64,000 bases of DNA from Magnetovibrio sp. (lineage in GTDB: Bacteria; Pseudomonadota; Alphaproteobacteria; Rhodospirillales; Magnetovibrionaceae): the NCBI GenBank assembly GCA_028281525.1, contig JANQJR010000071.1, forward strand, positions 68,692 to 132,691. The letters run 5' to 3'. Of this stretch, positions 25,181 through 34,008 are shown one piece after another; position 1 is the first letter of the stretch; every line of letters starts with the position of its first letter. The notes below the pieces were generated by a model, which was given only the letters and a program-made list of their open reading frames with translations, did not search any database and had not been told where the DNA came from. The translations under genes and the position numbers were made by a program.

Positions 25181-25573
25181 TTAGAAGTCGCCGAGCACGC
25201 TGACCATTTTCGATTTCAGGGTGTCAGCGTTAAAGGGTTTCACGATGTAGTTGGACACACCGGCTTCCTTCGCCGCGATGACGTTTTCGGACTTGGATTC
25301 CGCCGTCACCATGATGAAAGGGATATGCTTGAGCTTGTCATCCGCGCGCACATGGCGCAGCAACTCGATACCGGTCATGGGTTCCATATTCCAGTCAGAA
25401 ATCACCAGGCCGAAATCGCCACCGCTTTCCTTGAGTTTTTCAAGGGCCTGCGTTCCGTCCGTTGCCTCGTCGACATTTTCGAAACCAAGTTGGCGAAGAA
25501 GGTTTCGGATAATCCTGAGCATGGTTTTGTAATCGTCCACGATCAGAACATTCATGTTCATATCGACAGCCAT
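25181..25573 (-). CDS. cheY: CheY-type chemotaxis response regulator
   Basis: 130 residues, a single receiver domain. The acidic pocket (VLIVDDYKTM), phospho-acceptor Asp in VISDWNMEPMTG, switch Thr in IMVTAES and Lys in YIVKPF are all present. It binds FliM when phosphorylated to change rotation. ATG 25573 has GGAG 7 nt upstream. It begins a second minus-strand unit after a 295-nt gap from the motE-like gene. That gap contains a TTGACT with a possible -10 about 17 nt on (weak), and otherwise nothing recognisable. Confidence 0.95.
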   Translation of the reverse strand: MAVDMNMNVLIVDDYKTMLRIIRNLLRQLGFENVDEATDGTQALEKLKESGGDFGLVISDWNMEPMTGIELLRHVRADDKLKHIPFIMVTAESKSENVIAAKEAGVSNYIVKPFNADTLKSKMVSVLGDF

Positions 25574-25868
25574 CTGAACACTCCATTTCCCGGCCGGCTC
25601 ATGCGCCGCGTCCCGGCGGCCTGCGACGACCGCCTTGTATCCATTAATTTACGGCCAAACTATTAGTCAACCGTTACCCCAGAGAGCATTAAACACTCAA
25701 TTCTAAATTCGTTCCGGTGGGCATATGGAGGCGAACAAGACCGCATTTATCCCCCTAAACCCACACTCGAAACGTAATCATCCTACTTTCGTAAAGGAGT
25801 CGCAACCACTTCGCAACCTTTTAGAACAACCACCTAAGCCAATATTCGTACCCGCCGCATAGGTCTCA

Positions 25869-26711
25869 TCAACCGCCCTGGCCTATGGGCTCGGGCAACT
25901 TGCGAAGGGCGTTGAGTTCCACAGTCACTTCACGCGCCCGGTCCGGGTTCATTTTGGCCATGATCGGAGCAAGGGAGCGCTCTTTCATGCGTTCCGCAAC
26001 CTGCAGCAACACGTCCATTTCCAAATCTTCGAAAATCCGCGCCGCGTCCTTGGGCTTCATGTTTTCGTAAATCTTCACCAGACTCAGCAATTTCTGGTCC
26101 TGTTGCTCATCATAGGTCTGAATAAGGCTTTCGATGGTAGCCTGTAACGCCTTGAAATCCTGTATTTTTCGATCAATTCGAGATTCCGCGGCCGCAAGCA
26201 GCGCTTCGCGTGTTTCCATTTCCCGCGCCCGTGCATCGATTTCCACGCGCCGTTCGGCCAGCTTTTGCAACAAGTCGATTTCGGATTGTGTCAGCAGCGT
26301 CGGGTCATCGGCCAGCATCCGCGCGGCGACCGCGGCTTCGTCCTCCTCAGGCAACAAGCCTTCTTCCAGGCCGTCGGGCGTCATCAATTCTTCGGGCAGC
26401 TCACCATCGCCGGGGATGGTAGCGTCGGTGGGTACGGTTTCCGTCCCATCCTGAGCCTGCGCCTCGGTGCTGGAAACCGAAACCGTGCCGTTGAGAAAGC
26501 CATCCACCCCTTCCCAAATATCGCCGACGCGCACCGTGAGTGTCAGGGTGGAGAAAAAGATCACCATCGGCAACAGACGCACCTTGACCACTACGCGGCG
26601 CAACAGGCTGGGCGGCTTTCCCGGATAATCGATTTCGTTGTCGATGCCAGTATCATCCCCCGGCATGGCCTGAGGAACGATATCACCTGAAGCGGGTGGG
26701 TTTAGCGGCAT
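25869..26711 (-). CDS. MotE-like flagellar protein (MgtE-N type C-terminal domain)
   Basis: 280 residues. A Pro-rich cytoplasmic start and one membrane helix (LLPMVIFFSTLTLTV) are followed by an acidic linker, then a coiled coil (AERRVEIDARAREMETREAL) and the C-terminal KPKDAARIFEDLEMDVLLQV segment. That segment matches the MgtE intracellular N domain found in MotE and related chaperones. MotE in Sinorhizobium chaperones MotC in the periplasm (family knowledge). It lies between the DUF6468 gene and cheY. Confidence 0.8.
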   Translation of the reverse strand: MPLNPPASGDIVPQAMPGDDTGIDNEIDYPGKPPSLLRRVVVKVRLLPMVIFFSTLTLTVRVGDIWEGVDGFLNGTVSVSSTEAQAQDGTETVPTDATIPGDGELPEELMTPDGLEEGLLPEEDEAAVAARMLADDPTLLTQSEIDLLQKLAERRVEIDARAREMETREALLAAAESRIDRKIQDFKALQATIESLIQTYDEQQDQKLLSLVKIYENMKPKDAARIFEDLEMDVLLQVAERMKERSLAPIMAKMNPDRAREVTVELNALRKLPEPIGQGG

Positions 26712-26737
26712 GGCTTGTCGTTCATCCCGTCGTCAGT

Positions 26738-27496
26738 CTACTTCACCGCGCTGAGCGCCTTGAGCAGTTCGCGCGCAGCGTCGGTATCGCCGACCGTTTT
26801 GGGCTCGTCCGCCTGGTGCAGGCGATCATCCATCAGCCGGTCTTCGGGCGCCAACCCACCAAGACCGCCCCCCATGGCCGGCGTGGACGCAGGGGACGTG
26901 GACGCAGAAGGCTGGGGCGGCGACGGCACGGGTTCAGGGTGACCGCCGCTGCGCCGTGCCGGAACGCCTGCACCCGCTCTGGCGGCGAGGTGCTTGAGCA
27001 CGCCCCCATCCTTGCGTCCGCCCTTAGCCGAATTTGGACCTAAGCCCGGCGCCTGCACACCGGGGCCGCCCTTGCCCATCGGCTTGCGGGCCGGGGCGTC
27101 CCGGGGGGCGCTTGGGGTAGCGGCGCGGATGGCTTCCTCAATCAAACGGTCTTCGTCATCACTGGCCAGCGCCTCTTCGCGCAAAGCCTTGGGTTTGCGC
27201 ATGTCTTCCGCCATTTCGTCGGCGGTACGCCCACCCCTGTCCACCAGATAGGCCAGGTCATCACGCAGAATTTCGGCTTTCTTGACTTCGGTGCTCAGCG
27301 AGTCCGTGGAAACCTTGAGCTGCTGGATGCCCTCTTCCGCCTTGTTGGTGGCGTCGGCAAAAGTCTTCGCCAGTTCCTGCAATTCGTTTTTGTCCTTGCG
27401 CAATTGCGACAGGCGCTGATTGAGACGGACCGCATAGGTAATGGTCAGCACCAAGAGCACCGCGATAATGATGTCGAGTACGAATGCGATTTGCAC
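26738..27496 (-). CDS. DUF6468 flagellar protein
   Basis: About 252 residues from GTG 27496 (GAGG 5-6 nt upstream; a TTG at 27517 is also possible). One N-terminal membrane helix (IAFVLDIIIAVLLVLTITYAV) is followed by a cytoplasmic coiled coil (LSQLRKDKNELQELAKTF) and the LYDLVDRG-like motif AYLVDRGGRTADEMAED. The C-terminal half is Pro/Gly-rich and disordered. This is an alphaproteobacterial flagellar gene-neighbourhood protein with no defined role. Located between fliM and motE-like, 56 nt after fliM. Confidence 0.75.
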   Translation of the reverse strand: MQIAFVLDIIIAVLLVLTITYAVRLNQRLSQLRKDKNELQELAKTFADATNKAEEGIQQLKVSTDSLSTEVKKAEILRDDLAYLVDRGGRTADEMAEDMRKPKALREEALASDDEDRLIEEAIRAATPSAPRDAPARKPMGKGGPGVQAPGLGPNSAKGGRKDGGVLKHLAARAGAGVPARRSGGHPEPVPSPPQPSASTSPASTPAMGGGLGGLAPEDRLMDDRLHQADEPKTVGDTDAARELLKALSAVK

Positions 27497-27552
27497 GTTT
27501 ACCTCACCGGCGCACAAGCGCCCTTTGTCCGTAGTTGATCACCATTCTGGCG

Positions 27553-28731
27553 TTACTCGCTCTTCGGTTTCTCATACTTGCCGTCAATGCGAATAGCGAT
27601 CTGATCGCCCTTACGCCCCATACGGCCAAGATACATGGGCACATCTCCGCACAATAGCATGACCTGGCTTTCCGGCGTCGCACCCAAATCCATGTGCGAT
27701 CCGACTTGCAGATTGAACACGTCACCCAAACGCATGGTCTGGGTGTCAAGCACCGCTTCCATTTCGACTTCGGTCATCCACAGCTCTTCGGCCAAGTGGG
27801 TTTCCCAAATGCTGTCACGACCGAACTTTTCGCCCATGAACATTTGCAGCAACAATTCGCGAACCGGTTCCAGCGTCGCGTACGGCAACAGCAGCTCCAT
27901 TTGCCCGCCGCGGTCTTCCATATCGATGCGCAGGCGCGCCACAATGGCGGCGTTCGAAGGCCGCGAAATGGTTGCAAAACGTGGATTGGTTTCCAACCGG
28001 TCAAAGCGGAACGTGACCGGCGACAACGGTTCGAACGCCCCCGAAAGATCGGACAGCACCACATGCACCATGCGTTCCACCAAGGACCGTTCGATGGTTG
28101 TGTAAGGCCGCCCCTCGATACGCATCGCCGCCGTACCGCGCCGCCCGCCCAACAACACATCGACAATGGAATAGATCAGAGAGCTGTCGACCGTCAACAG
28201 GCCATAGTTGTCCCATTCTTCCGCCTTGAACACCGACAGCATGGCAGGCAGCGGAATGGAGTTCAGATAGTCGCCGAAACGGATGGAGGTGATGTTGTCG
28301 AGCGAGACCTCCACGTTGTCGGACGTAAAGTTACGCAAGGACGTGGACATCAAGCGCACAAGGCGGTCGAACACAACCTCGAGCATCGGCAGGCGTTCGT
28401 AGGACACCAACGCCGAATTGAGGATCGCCTGAATGCCGGACTTCTGATCCCCTTCGTCGAGATCATCGTCGAAACCGAGCAGCGAGTCGATTTCGTCCTG
28501 GTTCAGAACACGGGTGGATTCCCGAGGCGAGCCCGTACCGGCACCGGCAGAACCGCCGCCGCCGCCACTATCACCGGAATCGAGCATGGCGGCCCATTCG
28601 GCAGCAAGATCGTCGCCGTCATCGCCGCCAGCACCGGCGTCATCGCCACCTTCGTCATCGCCGCCACCCATGGCGGCCTCCCAGGCCGCCGCCATGGCAT
28701 CTTGATCGACATCTTCTCCGGGCGCAGTCAT
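27553..28731 (-). CDS. fliM: Flagellar motor switch protein FliM
   Basis: 392 residues. An unusual ~90-residue acidic, Gly/Ala-rich N-terminal extension contains two related helices (AMAAAWEAAM and LAAEWAAMLD), as is typical of this alphaproteobacterial group. Then comes the CheY-binding peptide LNQDEIDSLLGFD, the middle FliM domain (YERLPMLEVVFDRLVRL) and the C-terminal SpoA domain (LGDVFNLQVGSHMDL). FliM forms the C-ring with FliG and FliN and receives CheY-P. Confidence 0.97.
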   Translation of the reverse strand: MTAPGEDVDQDAMAAAWEAAMGGGDDEGGDDAGAGGDDGDDLAAEWAAMLDSGDSGGGGGSAGAGTGSPRESTRVLNQDEIDSLLGFDDDLDEGDQKSGIQAILNSALVSYERLPMLEVVFDRLVRLMSTSLRNFTSDNVEVSLDNITSIRFGDYLNSIPLPAMLSVFKAEEWDNYGLLTVDSSLIYSIVDVLLGGRRGTAAMRIEGRPYTTIERSLVERMVHVVLSDLSGAFEPLSPVTFRFDRLETNPRFATISRPSNAAIVARLRIDMEDRGGQMELLLPYATLEPVRELLLQMFMGEKFGRDSIWETHLAEELWMTEVEMEAVLDTQTMRLGDVFNLQVGSHMDLGATPESQVMLLCGDVPMYLGRMGRKGDQIAIRIDGKYEKPKSE

Positions 28732-28765
28732 AATTTTGCCTAGCTCTGCTTCTCAAACGCCCGCC

Positions 28766-29326
28766 CTATTGAACGAGCATCTCCTTAAACAACACGTCGT
28801 TGACCTTGGCGGGGGCCACGGCCACATTGACGCGTTTCAACAATTCCTCACGCAGCCGATACATACCGGCCGAACCTTTCAAATCTTCAACTCTCAACTC
28901 ACGCAGATAAATCTGAAAATTATCCACGATGCGCGGCATCATTTCTTCGATCTTGGTAATATCGTCGCCGTTCTCCAATTCCAGGCTAACGCGGATCTTC
29001 AAGTATACCGCCTTGCGCCCACCGGTGTTCAGGTTCACCAGCATTTCCTGCAGATCGAAAAACACAGCATCGCCGGAAATGATCTGGGTCTCCTCACCAT
29101 CGACCATTTCCGTCTGCTCGCCGCCGGACAGCATATCGATCACCGGCTGCAACAAGCCGGTAAAGTAAGCCGCAGCCACACCGCCCAGAATCAAGACCAG
29201 GACCGCAGCGACAACGATCAGGAGCCGTTTCTTCCCTGACCCCCCGTCGTCATCGCCTTCTTCGTCGTCCTCGTCGGGGTCACGGAGGTCTTCCTCCAGT
29301 TCCTCTTCGAGCTCTTCGTCGGCCAT
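28766..29326 (-). CDS. fliL: Flagellar basal body-associated protein FliL
   Basis: 186 residues from ATG 29326, with GGAGAGG 3-9 nt upstream; the longer frame start at 29368 is unlikely. Very acidic cytoplasmic N-terminus (MADEELEEELEEDLRD), one membrane helix (LLIVVAAVLVLILGGVAAAY), then the FliL periplasmic domain (LQEMLVNLNTGGRKAVYLKI and RVEDLKGSAGMYRLREEL). FliL surrounds the stator and raises torque. First gene of the fliL-fliM-DUF6468-motE unit. Confidence 0.95.
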   Translation of the reverse strand: MADEELEEELEEDLRDPDEDDEEGDDDGGSGKKRLLIVVAAVLVLILGGVAAAYFTGLLQPVIDMLSGGEQTEMVDGEETQIISGDAVFFDLQEMLVNLNTGGRKAVYLKIRVSLELENGDDITKIEEMMPRIVDNFQIYLRELRVEDLKGSAGMYRLREELLKRVNVAVAPAKVNDVLFKEMLVQ

Positions 29327-29393
29327 AGCCTCTCCGTTGGTTCGTTGCACGGACACGCGCATGCGCACGCCAGCAGCATCCTACCTCAGCACA

Positions 29394-29558
29394 TCACATT
29401 AGGGTGGTGATGGTTAACAAGGGGTTGATGCCCTCAACAAAACCAACGACTTTGCCCAGCAGCATCAATAGCGCACACATCCCTATTAAGAGTTTTTTAT
29501 CGCGCGAATCCAGCGACGGCGCAGCGCACACGTCCGCTTCTAAAATACCATTTCGCAC
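29394..29558 (-). CDS. Possible small single-helix membrane protein upstream of fliL
   Basis: From a GTG at 29558, 54 residues ending at TGA 29394. It ends SRDKKLLIGMCALLMLLGKVV then GFVEGINPLL: one basic-flanked membrane helix near residues 22-41. Start and ribosome site are weak and the frame is open further upstream. It is on the same strand as fliL and 67 nt before its ATG. Alternatively a chance hydrophobic frame. Confidence 0.3.
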   Translation of the reverse strand: MRNGILEADVCAAPSLDSRDKKLLIGMCALLMLLGKVVGFVEGINPLLTITTLM

Positions 29559-29706
29559 GCACCAACGCCACCGGGAGCAATACGGCCCGCGCCATCCGCC
29601 ATCCGGCAAGTTCTGCCGGGCAGGGTCTGCCAAACGCCCCTTCCTGCCCAGGGACGCTCCTCCAACGAAAACGCATAACCCTTTGTTTTGTAATAAATTA
29701 TTTTGA

Positions 29707-29722
29707 TGGCACGGTCCCTGCA
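29707..29722 (+). promoter_or_regulatory. Sigma54 (RpoN) promoter for flgF
   Basis: TGGCACGGTCCCTGCA matches the -24/-12 consensus TGGCACGN4TTGCW at all but one position, with the invariant GG and GC in the correct spacing. It lies 81 nt before the flgF ATG. Expected to need an enhancer-binding protein of the FlbD type. Confidence 0.85.
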
Positions 29723-29803
29723 TTTAATCCGCCAGATGCTTGCGCGCAGCAGACGCGGACACAAAAGCACAAACGGAAACGATCGAAACCAAAGGCAAGT
29801 CAG

Positions 29804-30547
29804 ATGGAAACCACTTCATATATTGCCCTGTCCCGACAAGCGGCTCTACGCCGTGAAATGACTGTTGTCTCCAACAACATCGCCAATATGAACACCACCG
29901 GCTACAAGGGCGAACGCATGATGTTCGTCGACCACTTGGAGCGCTCGCGTTCCGGCGACTTCATCGCCGATCAGAAATTGAATTTCGTACGCGACGTGGC
30001 AAGCTACCGCAATCTCGAAGAAGGCAACATCCAACAGACCGGCAATCCGCTTGACCTTGCCATCCATGGCGAGGGCTATTTCGTCGTCCAGACCCCGGAC
30101 GGCGAACAGCAATACACCCGCGGCGGCAGCTTACGCCTGGACGAAAACGGGCAACTTGTCACGCAGGGCGGTCTACCTGTGTTAACGGACGCCAACACGC
30201 CGATCTTTTTCGCTCCGGAAGACACGAAAATCGAAATCGCCAGCGACGGCAGCGTTTCGACGCAAAACGGCGCCATCGGCAAACTGCAGGTCGTGAGGTT
30301 CGAGAACGAACAGGACATGCAGCGCGTCGAAAACGGTCTCTACACCACCGAGCAACCGGCTGAGGCGGTCGAAGCCCCGACGGTGGCGCAGGGCGCGCTG
30401 GAGCAGTCAAACGTTCAAGCCATTTTGGAAATGAGCCGAATGATCCAGGTTAACCGCAGCTACAAGAGCATTCAGAACCTTATCCAGAAAGAGGATGAAC
30501 GCCTCAAAAAGGCAATCGCCGAATTGGCGAAGGTCCAACAGAGCTGA
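29804..30547 (+). CDS. flgF: Flagellar basal-body rod protein FlgF
   Basis: 247 residues. N-terminal rod/hook motif MTVVSNNIANMNTTGYKGE and the C-terminal FlgF/FlgG helix with LEQSNVQAILEMSRMIQVNR. FlgF is a proximal rod subunit. It leads the flgF-flgG-flgA-flgH unit from a sigma54 promoter. AAGG lies upstream of the ATG. Confidence 0.97.
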   Translation: METTSYIALSRQAALRREMTVVSNNIANMNTTGYKGERMMFVDHLERSRSGDFIADQKLNFVRDVASYRNLEEGNIQQTGNPLDLAIHGEGYFVVQTPDGEQQYTRGGSLRLDENGQLVTQGGLPVLTDANTPIFFAPEDTKIEIASDGSVSTQNGAIGKLQVVRFENEQDMQRVENGLYTTEQPAEAVEAPTVAQGALEQSNVQAILEMSRMIQVNRSYKSIQNLIQKEDERLKKAIAELAKVQQS

Positions 30548-30624
30548 TCCACGGCTTGACGGGCCTTCATGCATAGGCCCTCGCCGATATCGAAACAAAC
30601 GCCATAGAGCGAAAGGACGGGAAA

Positions 30625-31410
30625 ATGAGATCTTTAAGCATCGGCGCCACGGGCATGTTGGCTCAGCAGCGCAACGTCGAAGTCATTTCGAACAACCTCG
30701 CGAACATGAACACCACCGGCTTCATGCGTCGACGGACCGAATTTCACGATCTTCTGTATCAAAACCTGCGCCGTGTCGGCTCCACGTCTTCGGACGCCGG
30801 CAATGTGGTGCCCACCGGCGTACAGTTGGGCCTGGGCGTGAAGCTGGCTGCGGTCTATCGCATCCACGAGCAAGGCAACTTGAACCCCACGGATAACGCC
30901 TTCGACTTGGCGATCCAGGGGCAAGGGTTTTTCCAAATCGAAATGCCCAACGGCGATACCGCCTATACCCGCGACGGCACCTTCCAGCTCAACGCCGACG
31001 GTGAAATCGTCACCCACGACGGTTATCCGGTGCAGCCCAACATCACGGTGCCGAACAACGCTATCGACGTGGTCATCAACACCTCCGGCGAAGTTCTGGT
31101 GAAACTGGACGGCCAGGTCAACTATTCCAACGTCGGTCAGATTCAGACCGCGATCTTCCCCAACGATGCGGGCCTGGAAGCCATCGGTTCCAACCTGTAT
31201 CTGGAAACCCCGGCATCCGGTACCGCCAGCACCAGCACCCCTGGCTCCACCGGATACGGCACAGTGCTGCAGGGTTTCCTGGAAACCTCCAACGTCAACG
31301 CGGTGGAAGAGATTTCCAATCTGATCTCCGCCCAACGCGCCTATGAAATGAACTCCAAGGTCATCCAAACCTCTGACGACATGATGGCCTCCCTGACATC
31401 CATGAGGTAA
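30625..31410 (+). CDS. flgG: Flagellar distal rod protein FlgG
   Basis: 261 residues, the usual FlgG length. Begins MRSLSIGATGMLAQQRNVEV and continues with SNNLANMNTTGFMRRR; ends LISAQRAYEMNSKVIQTSDD. It forms the distal rod through the P and L rings. AAAGGACGGG precedes the start. 77 nt after flgF. Confidence 0.98.
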   Translation: MRSLSIGATGMLAQQRNVEVISNNLANMNTTGFMRRRTEFHDLLYQNLRRVGSTSSDAGNVVPTGVQLGLGVKLAAVYRIHEQGNLNPTDNAFDLAIQGQGFFQIEMPNGDTAYTRDGTFQLNADGEIVTHDGYPVQPNITVPNNAIDVVINTSGEVLVKLDGQVNYSNVGQIQTAIFPNDAGLEAIGSNLYLETPASGTASTSTPGSTGYGTVLQGFLETSNVNAVEEISNLISAQRAYEMNSKVIQTSDDMMASLTSMR

Positions 31411-31420
31411 GGAGGGCGTC

Positions 31421-32398
31421 ATGAGAAACATTTTCTTACTGCTCGCCGCCACCGCCCTATTGTTGACATCTCCCACTTTGGCGGCGGACCCGGAGACGGA
31501 GCACGAGGTTCTGCCCGCCAGTTTCGTGAGCCTCAAGTCGGACATCGTCATCCAAGAGGGCGTCATCCGCCTCGGCGATTTCTTCGAAGGCGTCGGCCAG
31601 TACGGGGAACGCATCGTCGCCTACGCACCACGCCCGGGTGGGCGCGCAGTCTATGACGCGCGCTGGCTCTTGCGCGTCGCCAAGGCGTTCAAGCTCGACT
31701 GGCACCCGGCATCGAAATTGGAGCGTCTGGTGGTCAAGCGCGACGCATACGTTGTCACCAAATCCGAAATCGCGGACCTGCTGCATGACCGGTTGATCGC
31801 CGAGGGCGGCGATCCGTCATCCCGGGTAATGCTATCCAATCGCGATTTACGCCTGCACTTGCCCGTCGGTGATGAGTACGCACTGGGCGTGGAAGCCGTC
31901 TCTTTCGATCCCGCCAAAGGCCGTTTCAGTGCGGTTCTGGCCTGGGGCAGCGGCAAGGATGAGCGGCGACGGGTCACCGGATTGTTTGAGCGCATGACCG
32001 AAATCCCGGTGCTGGGCACGCGCAAGATGAACGGCGACGTGATCCGCGAAACCGATCTGCAGTGGATCGAGACTCCCGAGCGCCGGCTGAGCGAAAACAC
32101 CATCATCGATCCGGCGCGCATCGTCGGCATGGCCGCGAAACGCTCCATTCCCGCCAACCGACCGGTGTCGCAAAACGATCTGCAAAGCCCCCGCGTCGTC
32201 GCCAAGGGCGAGATCGTGACCATGGTGCTGTCCACCCCGATCATGCGTCTGACGGCCAAGGGCAAGGCCATGCAGCACGGCAGCATCGGAGACACCATTC
32301 GCATTTCGAACACCCAAACCAACGTCGTGATCGACGGCGTGATCACCGGGCCTGGAAAAGTCCGCGTCGATGCGCACGTCAACCTCGCGATGCGCTGA
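31421..32398 (+). CDS. flgA: Flagellar P-ring chaperone FlgA
   Basis: 325 residues. Signal peptide MRNIFLLLAATALLLTSPTL. The C-terminal SAF/FlgA domain contains ANRPVSQNDLQSPRVV and the closing MRLTAKGKAMQHGSIGDTIR motif. FlgA helps assemble FlgI into the P ring in the periplasm. Longer than E. coli FlgA (about 220), as usual for this group. GGAGG before the ATG; 10 nt after flgG. Confidence 0.95.
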   Translation: MRNIFLLLAATALLLTSPTLAADPETEHEVLPASFVSLKSDIVIQEGVIRLGDFFEGVGQYGERIVAYAPRPGGRAVYDARWLLRVAKAFKLDWHPASKLERLVVKRDAYVVTKSEIADLLHDRLIAEGGDPSSRVMLSNRDLRLHLPVGDEYALGVEAVSFDPAKGRFSAVLAWGSGKDERRRVTGLFERMTEIPVLGTRKMNGDVIRETDLQWIETPERRLSENTIIDPARIVGMAAKRSIPANRPVSQNDLQSPRVVAKGEIVTMVLSTPIMRLTAKGKAMQHGSIGDTIRISNTQTNVVIDGVITGPGKVRVDAHVNLAMR

Positions 32399-32415
32399 CG
32401 AAAAGGAGAACGATC

Positions 32416-33177
32416 ATGAAACCGAACGTCTCCCTGTTGAAAACTCTGGCACTGACAACCACGTTGACGCTGGTCTTAAGCGCCTGCAACACGGTGAGCA
32501 GGATTTCCGAAATCGGCGATGGCCCGGAACTCAGCGAGATTACCAACCCCAAAGCCATGCCGGATTACCGCCCGGTCAGCCTGCCCATGCCAACGCCCCA
32601 GAGTACGGCGGAGAACGCCAACTCCCTATGGCGGCCCGGCGCGCGTGCGTTCTTCAAGGACGACCGCGCCAAGGAAGTCGGCGACATCCTGACCGTCAAC
32701 TTGGCGCTGAACGACAGTGCGGATATGGCCAACGAAACCAAGCGCGACCGGACCGACCGGGAAAACGCTGATGTCACCAATCTGCTGGGCTTTGAAACCA
32801 AGTTCGCCAAGAACAACTTGCCCGCGGGCTTCAACCCCACGGCGGCGGCGAACTTCGGCAACACCCACGCCACGGAGGGTGACGGCACCATCAAACGCTC
32901 TGAGACGGTCAGTCTGACTTTTGCCGCGGTGGTGACCCAAATCCTGCCCAATGGCTCGATGGTGATCCTGGGTCGTCAGGAAGTCCTGGTGAATTCCGAA
33001 ATGCGTGAGTTGGAGGTGAGCGGCGTCATCCGCCCCGGCGACATCGACGCCACCAACACCATCACTCACGACAAAATTGCTGAGATGCGCGTCGCCTATG
33101 GCGGGCGCGGCACGCTCAGTAATCTCCAGCAACCGCGCTGGGGTACTCAGCTCTGGGATATCTTGTTCCCGTTCTGA
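32416..33177 (+). CDS. flgH: Flagellar L-ring lipoprotein FlgH
   Basis: 253 residues from ATG 32416 (AAAGGAG upstream), not the earlier in-frame start at 32062, which lies inside flgA. Lipoprotein signal with lipobox LSAC. FlgH landmarks: SLWRPGARAFFKDDRAKEVG, DILTVNLALNDSAD, and the ending RWGTQLWDILFPF. It forms the outer-membrane L ring around the distal rod. Ended by the strong terminator at 33275-33305. Confidence 0.97.
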   Translation: MKPNVSLLKTLALTTTLTLVLSACNTVSRISEIGDGPELSEITNPKAMPDYRPVSLPMPTPQSTAENANSLWRPGARAFFKDDRAKEVGDILTVNLALNDSADMANETKRDRTDRENADVTNLLGFETKFAKNNLPAGFNPTAAANFGNTHATEGDGTIKRSETVSLTFAAVVTQILPNGSMVILGRQEVLVNSEMRELEVSGVIRPGDIDATNTITHDKIAEMRVAYGGRGTLSNLQQPRWGTQLWDILFPF

Positions 33178-33274
33178 GTCTTTTGATCGTTCCCGTTCGG
33201 AATGGGCGGAACCACAATATGCCGCACGCAGCTTCGCTGCTTCGCGGGGTGGCCCGTCCCTTCCAACCAACTTC

Positions 33275-33305
33275 AGGCCAGTGCCTTGCACTGGCCTTCT
33301 TTTTT
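33275..33305 (+). terminator. Terminator of the flgF-flgG-flgA-flgH unit
   Basis: AGGCCAGTG (33275-33283) and CACTGGCCT (33289-33297) form a perfect 9-bp stem with a 5-nt loop, followed by TCTTTTTT. Confidence 0.92.
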
Positions 33306-33349
33306 GAACGCAGACATACGATCCTTTAAGCGCAAAGAAACGGATAACA

Positions 33350-33378
33350 AAAAAAGGCCGGCGCTCACGCACCGGCCT
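33350..33378 (-). terminator. Terminator after dksA
   Basis: AGGCCGG (33355-33361) and CCGGCCT (33372-33378) form a 7-bp stem with a 10-nt loop. The A-run at 33350-33355 gives a T-tract on the minus strand, 37 nt past the dksA stop. Confidence 0.75.
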
Positions 33379-33414
33379 CTTTCATGAAAGCCCGACTATC
33401 GAACCCGTCGAATA

Positions 33415-33831
33415 TCAATCGTCGCGGTGGGTTTTTTCCATACGCTCATGGCGTTCCTGTGCGTCGATGGACAGCGTCGCGATGGGACGCGCCTCCAGGC
33501 GCGGAATGGAAATCGGCTCATGCGTATCTTCGCAATAGCCGTAAGAGCCATCGTTGATGCGTTCCAACGCTTCGTCGATCTTGGCGATCAGTTTGCGGGC
33601 CCGGTCGCGAGTCCGCAATTCCAAGGCCCGATCGGTTTCGATGGACGCACGATCAGCAATGTCGGGTTCGAGCACCCCACCTTCCTGAAGATGTTCCAAG
33701 GTTTCGTTGGATTCCTTCAGCAGCTCGGTTTTCCAATCCAGCAGTTTCTGGCGGAAATATTCGAGCATCATCGGATTCATAAACTCCTCTTTGGGAGAGG
33801 GTTTGTAGTCGGGAGGAAGTGTGACGTTCAT
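33415..33831 (-). CDS. dksA: RNA polymerase-binding transcription factor DksA
   Basis: 138 residues from ATG 33831 (MNVTLPPDYKPSPKEEF); the frame extends to 33897 without FlgX/DksA-like residues. Coiled-coil DksA core with FLETELLKESNETLEHLQ-like helix, the acidic RASIETDRALELRTRDR, and the tip INDGSYGYCEDTHEPI. Only one Cys remains of the usual four-Cys zinc finger (YGYC...ATLSIDAQERHE), so zinc binding is probably lost. With ppGpp it would remodel RNA polymerase at stress and flagellar promoters. Confidence 0.93.
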   Translation of the reverse strand: MNVTLPPDYKPSPKEEFMNPMMLEYFRQKLLDWKTELLKESNETLEHLQEGGVLEPDIADRASIETDRALELRTRDRARKLIAKIDEALERINDGSYGYCEDTHEPISIPRLEARPIATLSIDAQERHERMEKTHRDD

Positions 33832-34008
33832 GTTCTGCCTATGTCCCCCTGTGTTGGAATTCGCGCGGAATATATGGAAGAGGCGGGAACTAGGCAAGAC
33901 CCGTTTCGCCTGTGGATGAATAAAATCACGTTTTAGGTGATGAAAATAACCTTATCCACCATCCCGACAGGGCCGAAACGCAATGACGATACACATTTGT
34001 AACAAAGC

